From: Hyphomicrobiales bacterium
GTDB lineage: Bacteria > Pseudomonadota > Alphaproteobacteria > Rhizobiales > Rhizobiaceae
Reading direction: 5' to 3'
NCBI GenBank assembly: GCA_900471815.1
Contig: UICE01000003.1
Coordinates: forward strand, 333,558 to 397,557
Length of the DNA stretch: 64,000 nucleotides
Both the position numbers and the translations under genes were made by a program. Of this stretch, positions 52,239 to 63,217 are shown one piece after another; positions within the stretch are counted from its first letter, which is position 1; every line of letters begins with the position of its first letter. The notes under the pieces are model-generated. The model saw nothing but the letters and a program-made list of their open reading frames with translations, was not told the origin of the DNA and made no database searches.

Positions 52239-53977
52239 TGGCTGCTGTTTGGATCAAGCGGAAGAAGATCGATCTGGAGTCTGGAACTGCACCGGCCTTT
52301 GCCGTGGATGCAAAAAAGAAGAAATCAGGCAATCGCGCGCGCAACCGAGTTGTCATGGCCATTGCTTGCTTCATAGGCATATATAGCGTCATCGGCGGAA
52401 GACTGATCTATTACGGGATTCAGGAAGATACGACCGGATATAATGGCCCAACTGGTACGGTGCTGGCTGCGCGACCGGATATTCTTGATCGAAATGGCGA
52501 AGTCTTGGCAACCGATATCAAGACGAATTCGCTTTATGCTGAACCGAAGAAGATCATTGACCCTGATGAAGCCATTGAGCTGCTTTCGACAGTGCTTCCT
52601 GATCTCAATTTCGAGCAGACCTACAGCCGGCTGAAAAGCAAGGCAGGATTTGCCTGGTTGAAACGTGGCCTGACGCCACAGCAAAAGAGCCAGATCATGG
52701 CTCTGGGCATACCTGGCATCGGTTTTCGCACGGAGAAAGCACGGTTCTATCCAGGTGGTCCTACCGCTTCGCATATTCTTGGTCTCGTAAATATCGACAA
52801 TCAGGGGATTGCCGGTATGGAGAAATATATCGACGAACATGGCCTGTCGGATCTGCGTGACGCAGGACTTGCAGACAGCCGGTCGCTTGAGCCCGTCAGG
52901 CTTTCGATTGATCTGCGTGTGCAGCATGTGGTGCGCGATGTGGTTGTTCAGGCCATGCAGAAATATAGCGCCATCGCCGCTGGTGCAGTCGTATTGAACG
53001 TCAAGACTGGCGAAGTTCTAGCCATGGCATCGGCCCCGGATTTTGACCCGAATAATCCATATAATGCTCTGGAAAAAGACCGGCTTAACCGCATGTCTGC
53101 CGGTGCCTTTGAGATGGGTTCGACAATCAAAAGCTTTACCACGGCAATGGCGCTGGATTCCGGCAAGGTCAATTTGCAAAGCACATTCGACGCGCGCCGC
53201 CCGATCACTATTGGCCGCCAGACGATCCGGGATTTCCATGGCAAGGGCCGGGTTCTTACCCTGCCTGAAGTGTTCATTTACTCATCCAATATCGGATCGG
53301 CAAAAGAGGCCGATGTTGTTGGCATTGACGGTCATCGTGAGTTCCTGCACCGCATGGGCCTCCTTGACCGTATGGTGACAGAGCTGCCGGAAGTGGCCCG
53401 GCCAATGGAGCCAAAAGTCTGGAAGAAAGTGCATTCCATCACTATCGCATTCGGTCACGGTATGGCGACGACACCCTTGCAGACTGCGGTTGGAGCGGCT
53501 GCTCTTATGAATGGCGGTCGCCTGATGCCTCCGACATTCCTGCCGCGTACCATGGAAGAAGCCAATAAAGTCGCCAAACAGGTCGTGAGCGAAAAGACCA
53601 GCGAAGATATGCGTTATCTGTATCGCCTGAATGCTGAAAAAGGTTCCGGTGGTTCGGGTAATCGCGCAACGGTGCCTGGCTATCGCGTTGGCGGTAAAAC
53701 CGGGACGGCGGAAAAAGTCGTCAATGGACGGTACTCCAAGGATGTCAGGTTCAACGCATTTGTCGCCGCATTTCCGATCGATAAGCCTGAATATGTAGTG
53801 TTGACGATTGTAGACGAGCCGAAGGCCGAGGCAGGTAAAATCGGCGCTACTGCCGGTTTCAATGCAGCGCCTATGGTTCAGGAAATCATCCGCCGTTCAG
53901 CCTCCTTCTTGGGCGTGCAGCCGGATTTCAACGAAGAACAAATATCTGCTCCAATGATGGTGAACTTTAACCAATAA
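52238..53977 (+). CDS. ftsI: Septal peptidoglycan transpeptidase FtsI (PBP3)
   Basis: Class B penicillin-binding protein that cross-links septal wall, with FtsW. 579 residues: cytosolic tail of about 40, one membrane helix (about 42-60), PBP dimerisation domain (about 75-215) and transpeptidase domain. The acyl-Ser motif STIK lies about residue 296, SSN about 349 and KTGT about 486. The cytosolic tail is basic (KRKKIDLESG, KKKKSGNRARNR). Overlaps ftsL by one base and is followed by a 72-base gap to murE. Confidence 0.96.
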   Translation: MAAVWIKRKKIDLESGTAPAFAVDAKKKKSGNRARNRVVMAIACFIGIYSVIGGRLIYYGIQEDTTGYNGPTGTVLAARPDILDRNGEVLATDIKTNSLYAEPKKIIDPDEAIELLSTVLPDLNFEQTYSRLKSKAGFAWLKRGLTPQQKSQIMALGIPGIGFRTEKARFYPGGPTASHILGLVNIDNQGIAGMEKYIDEHGLSDLRDAGLADSRSLEPVRLSIDLRVQHVVRDVVVQAMQKYSAIAAGAVVLNVKTGEVLAMASAPDFDPNNPYNALEKDRLNRMSAGAFEMGSTIKSFTTAMALDSGKVNLQSTFDARRPITIGRQTIRDFHGKGRVLTLPEVFIYSSNIGSAKEADVVGIDGHREFLHRMGLLDRMVTELPEVARPMEPKVWKKVHSITIAFGHGMATTPLQTAVGAAALMNGGRLMPPTFLPRTMEEANKVAKQVVSEKTSEDMRYLYRLNAEKGSGGSGNRATVPGYRVGGKTGTAEKVVNGRYSKDVRFNAFVAAFPIDKPEYVVLTIVDEPKAEAGKIGATAGFNAAPMVQEIIRRSASFLGVQPDFNEEQISAPMMVNFNQ

Positions 53978-54049
53978 CACCCGGAAAACGAATCAATAAG
54001 AGACGTTTTTCAACCGAACTCATGGGAAAGAACAGGTTCCGGTCCGGCC

Positions 54050-55519
54050 ATGAAATTGAAAGAATTGAACGGCATCCCTGCCTTGGCAATCTCCGAATTT
54101 GGGGAAAGAGCCATCACTGGTCTGACATCGGACTCCCGACAGGTTCAGAAGGGATACGTTTTTGCCGCCCTCAAAGGGGTAAAGGCTGACGGGATAGCCT
54201 ATGCTCAGGATGCTGTGAAAAGAGGCGCGTCGGTTATCATCGCGTCGAGTGGCGCCAAGCTTGGAAATATTGGTGCGCCGATCATTTATGTTGACGATCC
54301 GCGCCGTACACTGGCGCTTGCCGCGGCGAGTTTTTATGGAAGCCAGCCTGATGTGATGGTCGCTATCACCGGGACGAGCGGGAAAACCTCCGTTGCCTCC
54401 TTTACGCGGCAGATCTGGGCGCAGGCAGGTTTCGCATCCGCCAGCATTGGCACTACAGGCGTCATCTCGCCGACACGCGATGATTATGGTTCTCTGACAA
54501 CGCCGGATCCGGTTGAACTCCACAAGCTGTTGAGTGAACTTGTGGAGGAAGGCGTTACCCATGCGGCTATGGAAGCGTCATCTCACGGTCTCGATCAGCG
54601 CCGTCTTGACGGTGTAAAGCTCACAGCCGGTGCGTTCACCAATCTCGGCCGAGATCATATGGATTACCACCCCACGGTCGAAGAATATCACGCGGCCAAG
54701 CTGCGGCTTTTCACAGAACTCCTGCCGAAAGGTGCGCCCGCGGTCATTTTTGCCGACGATCCTTTTTCCAAGGCGACAATCGCCGCAGCGGCGGAAGCTG
54801 GCTGCAAAGTATTGACTGTCGGTCGCAAGGGCGAATTCATATCGCTGAAGCGGGTTGAACATGAACGTTTCCGCCAGCACGTTGAAGTGCATATTGCGGG
54901 CGAGATTTATGAAATAACATTGCCGCTCGCCGGTGATTTCCAGGTCGCCAATGGACTCGTTGCTGCGGGTCTTGCCATCGCAACGGGCGTTCCGGCAGCA
55001 GCGGCGATGCGTGGCCTTGAGCGCCTCAAGGGCGCTCCGGGACGGCTTGATCTGGTGGGAGCGACGGAAGAAGGCGCGCCCGCCTATGTTGATTATGCGC
55101 ACAAGCCTGATGCGCTTGAAAATGTACTGACGTCAGTGCGCCCATTTACGACTGGCCGCGTTATCGTGGTCTTTGGTTGCGGTGGCGATCGTGACAAGGG
55201 CAAGCGTCCGATGATGGGCGAAATCGCTACGCGGTTAGCAGATGTCGTTATCGTTACGGACGACAATCCACGCTCTGAAGTGCCCGCAACCATACGCGCC
55301 GAAATTCTCGCGGCTGCTCCCGGAGCCCGCGAGATCGGCGACCGGCGCGAAGCTATTCGCGAAGCCGTTGCAATGATGAAGTCGGGCGACACCTTGATCG
55401 TTGCGGGAAAAGGTCATGAAGAAGGCCAGACTGTCGGCGACGTCGTGCTGCCATTTTCGGACCACGTTGAAGTAGCTCAGGCATTGAAAGACCGTATACC
55501 ACAGGAGGGCGGTATATGA
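54050..55519 (+). CDS. murE: UDP-MurNAc-tripeptide synthetase MurE
   Basis: Adds the third residue to UDP-MurNAc-L-Ala-D-Glu. 489 residues. ATP loop GTSGKTS about 108; DDNPRSEVP about 404 carries the DNPR motif that marks meso-diaminopimelate specificity; UMAG-recognition [10 protein letters not shown] about 27. Its stop overlaps the murF start by four bases. Gram-negative DAP-type wall is therefore expected. Confidence 0.96.
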   Translation: MKLKELNGIPALAISEFGERAITGLTSDSRQVQKGYVFAALKGVKADGIAYAQDAVKRGASVIIASSGAKLGNIGAPIIYVDDPRRTLALAAASFYGSQPDVMVAITGTSGKTSVASFTRQIWAQAGFASASIGTTGVISPTRDDYGSLTTPDPVELHKLLSELVEEGVTHAAMEASSHGLDQRRLDGVKLTAGAFTNLGRDHMDYHPTVEEYHAAKLRLFTELLPKGAPAVIFADDPFSKATIAAAAEAGCKVLTVGRKGEFISLKRVEHERFRQHVEVHIAGEIYEITLPLAGDFQVANGLVAAGLAIATGVPAAAAMRGLERLKGAPGRLDLVGATEEGAPAYVDYAHKPDALENVLTSVRPFTTGRVIVVFGCGGDRDKGKRPMMGEIATRLADVVIVTDDNPRSEVPATIRAEILAAAPGAREIGDRREAIREAVAMMKSGDTLIVAGKGHEEGQTVGDVVLPFSDHVEVAQALKDRIPQEGGI

Positions 55520-56949
55520 GTCTTCTATGGTCTTCCGATGCCATGATCGCCGCCATGAATGGCAGGCCGGTCGGTAAACTTCCGGAGGGCATCACCGGCA
55601 TTTCCATCGATACGCGGACATTGCGCGATGGCGAGGCGTTTTTCGCAATCAAAGGCGACGCCTTGGATGGTCATGACTATGCCACCGCCGCAGTTGCAGC
55701 GGGTGCGGCGCTTTTGGTCGTTGCAGAGGCCAAATTGCCTGCTCTTGGCAAGCTGAAAGCTCCTATGATTGTTGTGGACGATGTTTTGGCCGCTATGACG
55801 CGGCTTGGCATTGCCTCGCGCGAGCGCTCTCACGCACAGATTATTGCGGTAACTGGCTCCGTCGGCAAGACGACAACAAAAGAAGCACTGCGTCACGTTC
55901 TTTCCGAAGTCGGTAAGGTTCATGCCTCAGTTGCATCGTTTAATAATCACTGGGGCGTGCCCCTGACGCTTGCACGCATGCCGCAGGACACGGATTACGG
56001 CGTCTTCGAAATCGGAATGAACCATGCCGATGAGATTCGTCCGCTGGTTAAAATGGTGCGCCCACACGTGGCGATCATTACATTGATTGCTCCGGCACAT
56101 CTTGGCCATTTCAAAAACCTTCAGGAGATTGCGACAGCCAAGGCGGAAATTTTTGAGGGCCTGCTGCCCGGTGGCTATGCTTTGCTCAATCGCGACGACA
56201 AGCACTACAAGTTTCTGGAGAAACTTGCGCTTGAAGCCGGTGTCGAGCACATCAAATCCTTTGGTGAGAATGCCAGGGCTGATTATCGGCTGATGAAGCT
56301 CAAACTGCACGACGCCTGTTCGTGCATGACTGCGCGGCTTGCCGGCGAAGAGGTTGTCGCAAAAGTTGGCGCACCCGGCCGCCACATCGTTCAGAACGTT
56401 CTGGCGGTGCTCGGTGCTGCACATCTCACAGGCGCTGATATGGCCAAGGTTGCCCTGGCGCTTTCATCGCTTCGCGCTGAAAGCGGACGTGGTGAGAGAC
56501 ACACGCTTGAGATCGCAAAGGGCACATTTACGCTAATTGACGAGAGCTATAATGCAAATCCCGCATCAATGCGCGCAGCTGTCGAACTTCTCGCGTCTGC
56601 AACCCCGACGGGCAAAGGGCGCCGTATTGCCGTTCTAGGCGATATGCTGGAACTGGGAAAACAATCGCCCAGGCTGCATGCCGAGCTGTCGTCAGTTATT
56701 GCAGCAAACAATATCAACATGGTTTTTCTCGGCGGACCGGAGATGGCGGCGCTGAAAGCAGCCATGCCGGTTGAAATTCGTGCCGAATACAGGCAGAGCG
56801 TGGAAGAGTTGCAACCGCAATTGCTGAATACGATCAGAGCTGGTGACGTGATCATGATCAAGTCGTCCAAGGGGACCGGCTTCTCCCAGATCGTCAAAAC
56901 GCTCTTGCAGAAATATAACACCGCCGAACCTCTCGCTCCTGCCGAGTGA
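55516..56949 (+). CDS. murF: UDP-MurNAc-tripeptide:D-Ala-D-Ala ligase MurF
   Basis: Completes the UDP-MurNAc-pentapeptide by adding D-Ala-D-Ala. 477 residues. ATP loop [13 protein letters not shown] about 113, followed by [14 protein letters not shown] (about 138), [11 protein letters not shown] (about 160) and [14 protein letters not shown] (about 340). Starts inside the end of murE with a four-base overlap; the next gene mraY follows after 32 bases. Confidence 0.96.
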   Translation: MSLLWSSDAMIAAMNGRPVGKLPEGITGISIDTRTLRDGEAFFAIKGDALDGHDYATAAVAAGAALLVVAEAKLPALGKLKAPMIVVDDVLAAMTRLGIASRERSHAQIIAVTGSVGKTTTKEALRHVLSEVGKVHASVASFNNHWGVPLTLARMPQDTDYGVFEIGMNHADEIRPLVKMVRPHVAIITLIAPAHLGHFKNLQEIATAKAEIFEGLLPGGYALLNRDDKHYKFLEKLALEAGVEHIKSFGENARADYRLMKLKLHDACSCMTARLAGEEVVAKVGAPGRHIVQNVLAVLGAAHLTGADMAKVALALSSLRAESGRGERHTLEIAKGTFTLIDESYNANPASMRAAVELLASATPTGKGRRIAVLGDMLELGKQSPRLHAELSSVIAANNINMVFLGGPEMAALKAAMPVEIRAEYRQSVEELQPQLLNTIRAGDVIMIKSSKGTGFSQIVKTLLQKYNTAEPLAPAE

Positions 56950-56981
56950 GCCTGCGGGGGATGGGGAAAGGGCACTAATCA

Positions 56982-58064
56982 ATGCTTTATTATCTTGCCG
57001 GCCTGGCGGAACAGCTACAGTTTCTCAACGTGTTTCGTTATATCACGTTCAGGACCGGCGGGGCGCTGATTACCTCCGCGCTCATTGTTTTCCTTTTCGG
57101 GCCACGGATCATTGATTCCTTGCGCGTCCGTCAAGGTCGCGGCCAGCCAATACGCGCAGATGGCCCACAGACCCACTTCAAGAAGGCCGGTACGCCAACA
57201 ATGGGCGGACTGATGATTATGACGGGCATTATCATTTCATCATTACTCTGGGCCAACTGGTCCAATATTTATGTATGGGTTGTGCTGCTCGTCGCCTTGG
57301 GTTTCGGTGCAATCGGCTTCTATGATGATTATCTGAAGGTCAGCAAGCAGGCGTCCAAGGGTTTTTCCGCCCGCGCGCGTCTTGGCATCGAATTCCTTAT
57401 TGCAGCCATTGCCGGTCTGACGATCATGTGGGCAGGGCAGGAGCCTTTCTCCTCGTCACTCACATTTCCTTTCGCCAAAGAGTTTATACTCAACCTTGGA
57501 ATTTTCTTCGTTCCGTTTGCAGCCTTCGTCATGGTTGGCGCGGGCAATGCAGTGAATTTCACCGACGGTCTTGATGGCCTGGCAACAGTCCCGGTCATGA
57601 TTGCCGCCGCCTCCTTCGGCGTCATTGCCTATCTGGCGGGTAACGCAATATTCGCGGACTATCTGCAGATTCACTTCACTCCCGGCACGGGTGAACTCGC
57701 CGTCGTGCTCGGTTCTGTAATCGGAGCGGGGCTCGGCTTCCTCTGGTTCAACGCGCCGCCTGCCGCGATTTTCATGGGTGATACAGGTTCGTTGGCCCTT
57801 GGCGGATTGATCGGCGCTGTCGCTGTCGCTACCAAGCACGAGATTGTGCTTGCCATTATCGGCGGCGTTTTCGTCATGGAAGCCATGTCCGTGATCATCC
57901 AGGTTGCCTCGTTCAAAATGACGGGAAAACGGGTTTTCCTTATGGCGCCGATCCATCACCATTTTGAAAAGAAGGGCTGGACCGAAAGTCAGGTCGTGAT
58001 CCGTTTCTGGATCATTGCCGTGATCCTCGCGCTCATCGGTCTTTCAACTCTGAAACTGAGGTAG
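56982..58064 (+). CDS. mraY: Phospho-MurNAc-pentapeptide translocase MraY
   Basis: Inner-membrane enzyme joining phospho-MurNAc-pentapeptide to undecaprenyl phosphate, forming lipid I. 360 residues with about ten helices. Catalytic Asp cluster in [10 protein letters not shown] (about 110), [12 protein letters not shown] (about 190), [12 protein letters not shown] (about 262) and the HHH motif in [10 protein letters not shown] (about 323). Spacing of 10 bases to murD. Confidence 0.97.
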   Translation: MLYYLAGLAEQLQFLNVFRYITFRTGGALITSALIVFLFGPRIIDSLRVRQGRGQPIRADGPQTHFKKAGTPTMGGLMIMTGIIISSLLWANWSNIYVWVVLLVALGFGAIGFYDDYLKVSKQASKGFSARARLGIEFLIAAIAGLTIMWAGQEPFSSSLTFPFAKEFILNLGIFFVPFAAFVMVGAGNAVNFTDGLDGLATVPVMIAAASFGVIAYLAGNAIFADYLQIHFTPGTGELAVVLGSVIGAGLGFLWFNAPPAAIFMGDTGSLALGGLIGAVAVATKHEIVLAIIGGVFVMEAMSVIIQVASFKMTGKRVFLMAPIHHHFEKKGWTESQVVIRFWIIAVILALIGLSTLKLR

Positions 58065-58074
58065 GGCTGCAAGT

Positions 58075-59487
58075 ATGATATCTGCCCACTCCATGAAGGA
58101 CAAAACCGTCGCGCTCTTTGGGCTCGGCGGTTCGGGCATTGCAACGGCCCAAGCCATTATTGCTGGTGGTGCGAGGGTTATTGCGTGGGACGATAATCCT
58201 GACAGCGTAATGCGCGCCCAAGCCGCAGGCGTTACAACCTCTGATTTGCGTAACGTCGATTGGAAACAGTTTTCCTCTTTTGTCTTGTCCCCAGGGGTCC
58301 CATTGACCCATCCGCGTCCGCATTGGAGCGTTGATCTTGCGCGGGCAACCGGTGTCGAGATTATCGGTGATATAGAATTATTCGTGCGGGAGCGTAATCT
58401 TGTCCTCGCAGATAACCCGGGTGCGGAGATACCGTTTATCGCCATCACCGGCACGAATGGGAAATCCACTACTACTGCTCTTATCGCCCACATCATCAAA
58501 TCATCGGGTCGCGACGTGCAACTTGGCGGCAATATCGGCACAGCAATCATGACGCTGGATCAACCGGAAAACGGGCGTATCTATGTGGTTGAATGTTCTT
58601 CATACCAGATCGATCTGGCGCCTTCGATCAATCCGACTGCGGGTATTTTATTGAACCTTACACCGGATCATCTGGATCGCCACGGCACCATGCAGCACTA
58701 TGCCGAGATCAAGGAAAGACTGGTGGCGGGAAGCCAAACCGCGATTATTGGCGTTGATGACAGTTTTTGCGCTGCAATTGCCGACCGGCTGGAACGCGCT
58801 GGAAAACGTGTCGCCCGGCTTTCCAAGCGCATGCCCATAGCGGAGGGTTATTTTGCTGAGGAAAGCCAGTTGTTCCATGCCCATGACGGTGTGACGACGG
58901 CAATTGCTTCGCTTGAAGGGATAGGGTCGCTGCGCGGCGAGCACAATGCGCAAAATGTTCTTGCAGCTTTTGCCGCGTGCCGTGCGGCTGGTCTGTCGGC
59001 TGAAGAGATCAATGCTGGTCTGAGAACGTTTCCTGGTCTTGCTCATCGCATGGAGCAGGTTGCCAAGCTAGGCTCGACACTCTTCGTCAACGACTCCAAG
59101 GCGACAAATGCCGAAGCTGCAGCGCCTGCATTGTCATCCTTTCCACGTATCTACTGGATTGCCGGTGGGCTGCCTAAAGACGGCGGCATCGCTTCGCTCT
59201 CGGGTTTCTTTCCGCGTATCGCTAAAGCCTATCTCATCGGCGAAGCTGCCCCGCAATTCGCGGCAACCCTTGGTGATACCGCACCTTATGAGATTTCCGG
59301 TACAATTGACGTTGCCGTTCGACATGCTGCATCGGACGCAAGCAAAGACGAAGCCGGCGAGCCCGTGGTTCTGCTGTCTCCTGCCTGCGCCAGCTTCGAT
59401 CAGTTTCAGAATTTTGAAAAACGCGGTGAAGCTTTCCGCTCTGCCGTTCTTGCGCTTCCGGGCGCATCACCTATTGGGGGTCTGTAA
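58075..59487 (+). CDS. murD: UDP-MurNAc-L-alanine:D-glutamate ligase MurD
   Basis: Adds D-glutamate to UDP-MurNAc-L-Ala. 470 residues. N-terminal Rossmann-like [15 protein letters not shown] (about 14), ATP loop [15 protein letters not shown] about 125, GGNIGTA about 150, [17 protein letters not shown] about 193 and [11 protein letters not shown] about 340. The stop shares a base with the ftsW start. One additional ATG (MKDKTVAL) could also be the true start. Confidence 0.96.
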   Translation: MISAHSMKDKTVALFGLGGSGIATAQAIIAGGARVIAWDDNPDSVMRAQAAGVTTSDLRNVDWKQFSSFVLSPGVPLTHPRPHWSVDLARATGVEIIGDIELFVRERNLVLADNPGAEIPFIAITGTNGKSTTTALIAHIIKSSGRDVQLGGNIGTAIMTLDQPENGRIYVVECSSYQIDLAPSINPTAGILLNLTPDHLDRHGTMQHYAEIKERLVAGSQTAIIGVDDSFCAAIADRLERAGKRVARLSKRMPIAEGYFAEESQLFHAHDGVTTAIASLEGIGSLRGEHNAQNVLAAFAACRAAGLSAEEINAGLRTFPGLAHRMEQVAKLGSTLFVNDSKATNAEAAAPALSSFPRIYWIAGGLPKDGGIASLSGFFPRIAKAYLIGEAAPQFAATLGDTAPYEISGTIDVAVRHAASDASKDEAGEPVVLLSPACASFDQFQNFEKRGEAFRSAVLALPGASPIGGL

Positions 59488-60644
59488 TGGTAAGTCGCAT
59501 TGACCGTGGTCCCGTTGCTGAGTGGTGGTGGACGATTGATCGCTTTCTTCTGGCTGCATGTCTGAGCCTGATGGGCCTTGGCATTTTGTTGTCTTTTGCC
59601 GCAAGTCCCGCTGTTGCCGAACGCATCGGGCTTGAGAGCTTTTATTTCGTCAAGCACCAGTCCATGTTCATGGTTCCGGCTGTGATCGTCATGTTTGCGG
59701 TATCGTTCATGGCGCCAAGAACGATTAGGCGATTTGCGATCATCCTGCTCGCCGGTGCGATATTTGCCATGGTGCTTGCCCTGTTTTTCGGCATTGAAGT
59801 CAAAGGCGCACGCCGCTGGATTTCGCTCGCGGGCATATCGGTGCAGCCGTCCGAGTTCATGAAACCGGCATTTGTGATCGTTTGTGCCTGGCTTTTTGCC
59901 GAAAACGAACGCCGCAAGGATATCCCTGGCAATTTCTTTTCGATGGTTCTGTTCGGCGTTGTTGCTGCCTTGCTGATTGCTCAGCCCGATCTTGGCCAAA
60001 CGATCCTGACTGCGGGTACATGGGGTGCCATGTTCTTCATGGCTGGTGTTCCGTGGATGTGGATCATTGCTTTGGGCGGTCTTGGTGTGGCCGGGTTCTT
60101 TGGCGCTTATACGGTTTTTCCGCACGTTGCCGGCCGTATTGACCGCTTCATGACGGGCGAGGGCGACACGTTTCAGGTTGATGCCGGACGTGAAGCCATT
60201 ATCCGCGGCGGCTGGCTCGGCCAGGGCCCAGGTGAAGGAACCATCAAGCGTATCATTCCGGACAGTCACACCGACTTCATTTTCTCGGTGACTGCCGAAG
60301 AATATGGAATCGCGCTCTGTCTCTTGATCGTTTTGATTTTCGCTTTCATCGTTATTCGCGGTCTGTCGATAGCCTTGAAGGAGCGTGATGACTTTACACG
60401 TCTTGCTGTGTCCGGGCTGGTGATCCTGTTTGGTTTTCAGTCCATCATCAATATTTCGGTCAATCTGCATCTTATGCCTGCCAAGGGTATGACGCTGCCA
60501 TTTATCTCCTATGGCGGTTCTTCGCTTATCTCCGTGGCGATCTCGACCGGATTATTGCTGGCTTTGACCAGGCGCAGGCCAGAGGGGCGCCGCTCCGCAA
60601 CTTTGGGAAATTCGCAGAGACCTGCCATGATGGGTGCAGGATAG
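59487..60644 (+). CDS. ftsW: Septal peptidoglycan polymerase FtsW
   Basis: SEDS glycosyltransferase that polymerises septal glycan with FtsI. 385 residues with about ten helices. SEDS landmarks: FGIEVKGARRWISLAGISVQPSEFMKPAFV (about 98-128), AQPDLGQTIL (about 165), and PFISYGGSSLISVA (about 335). A predicted catalytic Asp of the family is expected in the large periplasmic loop near 275 (PDSHTDFIFSV). Overlaps murD by one base, and murG starts three bases after its stop. Confidence 0.96.
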   Translation: MVSRIDRGPVAEWWWTIDRFLLAACLSLMGLGILLSFAASPAVAERIGLESFYFVKHQSMFMVPAVIVMFAVSFMAPRTIRRFAIILLAGAIFAMVLALFFGIEVKGARRWISLAGISVQPSEFMKPAFVIVCAWLFAENERRKDIPGNFFSMVLFGVVAALLIAQPDLGQTILTAGTWGAMFFMAGVPWMWIIALGGLGVAGFFGAYTVFPHVAGRIDRFMTGEGDTFQVDAGREAIIRGGWLGQGPGEGTIKRIIPDSHTDFIFSVTAEEYGIALCLLIVLIFAFIVIRGLSIALKERDDFTRLAVSGLVILFGFQSIINISVNLHLMPAKGMTLPFISYGGSSLISVAISTGLLLALTRRRPEGRRSATLGNSQRPAMMGAG

Positions 60645-60647
60645 CCA

Positions 60648-61775
60648 ATGACCAAGGGAGTTATTTTTCTTGCCGCCGGTGGTACCGGCGGCCATCTTTT
60701 TCCGGCTGAATCGCTAGCTCACGATCTGATCGAAAGAGGTTGGGATATTCATCTTGCCACTGATGACCGTGCGCAGCGTTTTACCGGCCACTTTCCGGCA
60801 AGTCAGATTCATGTTGTTCGTTCCGCGACAATTGGCGGGCGAAACCCGATCGCTTTGGCGCAAACATTCTGGAAGCTTTGGCTTGGCAACCTTGATTCCC
60901 GCAGATTGTTTCGCTCTTTAAAGCCCAAGCTTGTTGCCGGTTTTGGTGGCTATCCGACATTGCCGCCACTTTACGCTGCAACCGCGCTGAAAATTCCGAC
61001 GCTCATTCATGAGCAAAATGCCGTGATGGGCCGTGCCAACAAAGCGCTTGCCACGCGCGTCGATGCCATCGCCGGAGGGTTCCTGCCCGATCACGGTGGG
61101 GCTTTTTCAAGCAAGACAATTGTTACTGGAAATCCTGTGCGCCCTGCCGTGCTCGCGGAGGTAGGCAAGCCATACAAGGCATCGCAGGCACATCAGCCAT
61201 TTCACTTTCTGGTTTTTGGTGGCAGCCAAGGTGCCCAGTATTTTTCGACGGCGATACCGGCAGCTATAAGTTTGCTTGCGCCGGATTTGCGGGCTCGCCT
61301 TGTCTTGACCCAGCAGGCCCGCCCGGAAGATGAGGCACAGCTTCGCGCCGCCTATCAGCATGCGGGGATCAAGGCTGATGTGGCGGTGTTTTTCACCGAT
61401 ATGGCACGCCGCATATCAGAATCGCACTTTGTTCTGTCCCGGTCTGGTGCTTCCACTGTTTCCGAAATCGCCGCTATCGGGCGGCCAGCCATCCTGGTGC
61501 CATTCCCGCACGCGCTCGATCACGATCAAGCCGCCAACGCGGCTGCGCTGCAGGCGGCAGGCGGAGCCGACGTCATCAAGCAGTCGGACCTTTCGCCGGA
61601 GCGTATTGCAGCGATCCTCACCAGCGCCATGAATGAACCGACGCGTCTGGCATTTATTGCCGAAAAGGCACGTTCAACAGGCAAACCGGACGCAGCAAGG
61701 TTGCTTGGCGACCTCGCAGAGGCTATTGCAACCGGCCAAAGCGTCGAAGAATTTAAAAAAGGAGTGCGTCCATGA
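60648..61775 (+). CDS. murG: UDP-GlcNAc:lipid I GlcNAc transferase MurG
   Basis: Peripheral inner-membrane GT28 enzyme that makes lipid II from lipid I. 375 residues. [14 protein letters not shown] (about 13) is the lipid-side G-loop, [11 protein letters not shown] (about 122) and [11 protein letters not shown] (about 193) follow, and the UDP-GlcNAc site reads [34 protein letters not shown] (about 265-298). Ends in a four-base overlap with murC. Confidence 0.96.
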   Translation: MTKGVIFLAAGGTGGHLFPAESLAHDLIERGWDIHLATDDRAQRFTGHFPASQIHVVRSATIGGRNPIALAQTFWKLWLGNLDSRRLFRSLKPKLVAGFGGYPTLPPLYAATALKIPTLIHEQNAVMGRANKALATRVDAIAGGFLPDHGGAFSSKTIVTGNPVRPAVLAEVGKPYKASQAHQPFHFLVFGGSQGAQYFSTAIPAAISLLAPDLRARLVLTQQARPEDEAQLRAAYQHAGIKADVAVFFTDMARRISESHFVLSRSGASTVSEIAAIGRPAILVPFPHALDHDQAANAAALQAAGGADVIKQSDLSPERIAAILTSAMNEPTRLAFIAEKARSTGKPDAARLLGDLAEAIATGQSVEEFKKGVRP

Positions 61776-63172
61776 AGATGCCGCTCAATATAGGTCTTGT
61801 CCATTTTATCGGTATCGGTGGTATCGGAATGAGCGGCATTGCCGAAGTGCTTCATAATCTTGGCTACAAGGTTCAAGGATCCGATCAGGCAGACAGCGCC
61901 AATGTGCAGCGTTTGCGTGAGAAGGGCATAGAGATATTCATCGGTCACGCAGCGCCCAATATCGGCGATGCAGAAGTCGTCGTGGTTTCGACAGCTATCA
62001 AAAAATCCAATCCTGAACTCATGGCGGCGCGCGAGAAATTATTGCCGATTGTCCGCCGCGCGGAGATGCTGGCTGAACTGATGCGTTTTCGTCAGGCAGT
62101 TGCTATCGGCGGCACACACGGCAAGACGACCACCACCTCAATGGTTGCAACGCTTCTTGATGCGGGCAAGCTCGATCCAACGGTGATCAATGGTGGTATT
62201 ATCAACGCCTATGGTACTAATGCGCGCATGGGTGCTGGCGAGTGGATGGTCGTCGAGGCTGATGAAAGCGATGGCACATTCCTCAAGCTTCCTGCAGACA
62301 TCGCGGTTGTTACCAATATTGATCCGGAGCATCTCGACCATTACGGCACATTCGATCGGGTGCGTGAAGCATTTCGCCAATTTGTTGAAAATGTTCCGTT
62401 TTATGGCTTCGGCGTCATGTGTCTTGACCATCCGGAAGTTCAGTCTCTCGTCTCCCGTATCGAGGACCGGCGCGTTATCACCTATGGTGAAAATCCACAG
62501 GCCGATGTGCGTTTTGTCAATCTGGTTGTCGATGGCGCGAGTTCACGTTTCGATGTGCATATCGCCAAACGCAAGACCGGCGAAGTAACCGAGATCACGG
62601 GACTACATTTGCCGATGCCGGGCAGGCACAATGTATCAAACGCCACGGCGGCTATTGCTGTGGCACATGAACTGGGCATTTCATCGGCTGATATTAAAAA
62701 GGGCCTGTCATCATTCGGCGGTGTAAAACGGCGCTTCACGCATACCGGTTCCTGGAGTGGCGTCGACATTTTTGATGATTATGGTCACCATCCGGTCGAA
62801 ATCAAAGCGGTGCTGAAAGCCGCACGCGATTCTGCCAAGGGCCGCGTTATCGCTATTGTCCAGCCGCATCGTTTCACACGACTTGCCAGCCTGTTCGATG
62901 AATTTGCCTCATGCTTCAACGATGCCGATACAGTTATCGTCGCTCCGGTTTATACCGCTGGCGAAGATCCTATCGAGGGCGTTACATCGGAAACATTGGT
63001 TTCGCGGATCAAGACAGCAGCGCACAGAGACGCGCGCTACATCAATGGCTCGCAGGAAATTGCTCCGTTGATCGCTGATATCGCCAAGCCGGGCGACTTT
63101 GTGATCTTTCTTGGGGCTGGCAACATCACACAATGGGCCTATGCCTTGCCAAAAGAACTGGCGGCGCTCTAG
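61772..63172 (+). CDS. murC: UDP-N-acetylmuramate:L-alanine ligase MurC
   Basis: Adds L-alanine to UDP-MurNAc, the first peptide step. 466 residues. N-terminal [20 protein letters not shown] (about 11), ATP loop [12 protein letters not shown] (about 112), [13 protein letters not shown] (about 165) and [14 protein letters not shown] (about 332). Overlaps murG by four bases, with 45 bases to murB. Confidence 0.97.
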   Translation: MKMPLNIGLVHFIGIGGIGMSGIAEVLHNLGYKVQGSDQADSANVQRLREKGIEIFIGHAAPNIGDAEVVVVSTAIKKSNPELMAAREKLLPIVRRAEMLAELMRFRQAVAIGGTHGKTTTTSMVATLLDAGKLDPTVINGGIINAYGTNARMGAGEWMVVEADESDGTFLKLPADIAVVTNIDPEHLDHYGTFDRVREAFRQFVENVPFYGFGVMCLDHPEVQSLVSRIEDRRVITYGENPQADVRFVNLVVDGASSRFDVHIAKRKTGEVTEITGLHLPMPGRHNVSNATAAIAVAHELGISSADIKKGLSSFGGVKRRFTHTGSWSGVDIFDDYGHHPVEIKAVLKAARDSAKGRVIAIVQPHRFTRLASLFDEFASCFNDADTVIVAPVYTAGEDPIEGVTSETLVSRIKTAAHRDARYINGSQEIAPLIADIAKPGDFVIFLGAGNITQWAYALPKELAAL

Positions 63173-63217
63173 ATTTGGCAGTTGCCCTTGAGAGGGTAGA
63201 GCTGCTGAAAGGATAAA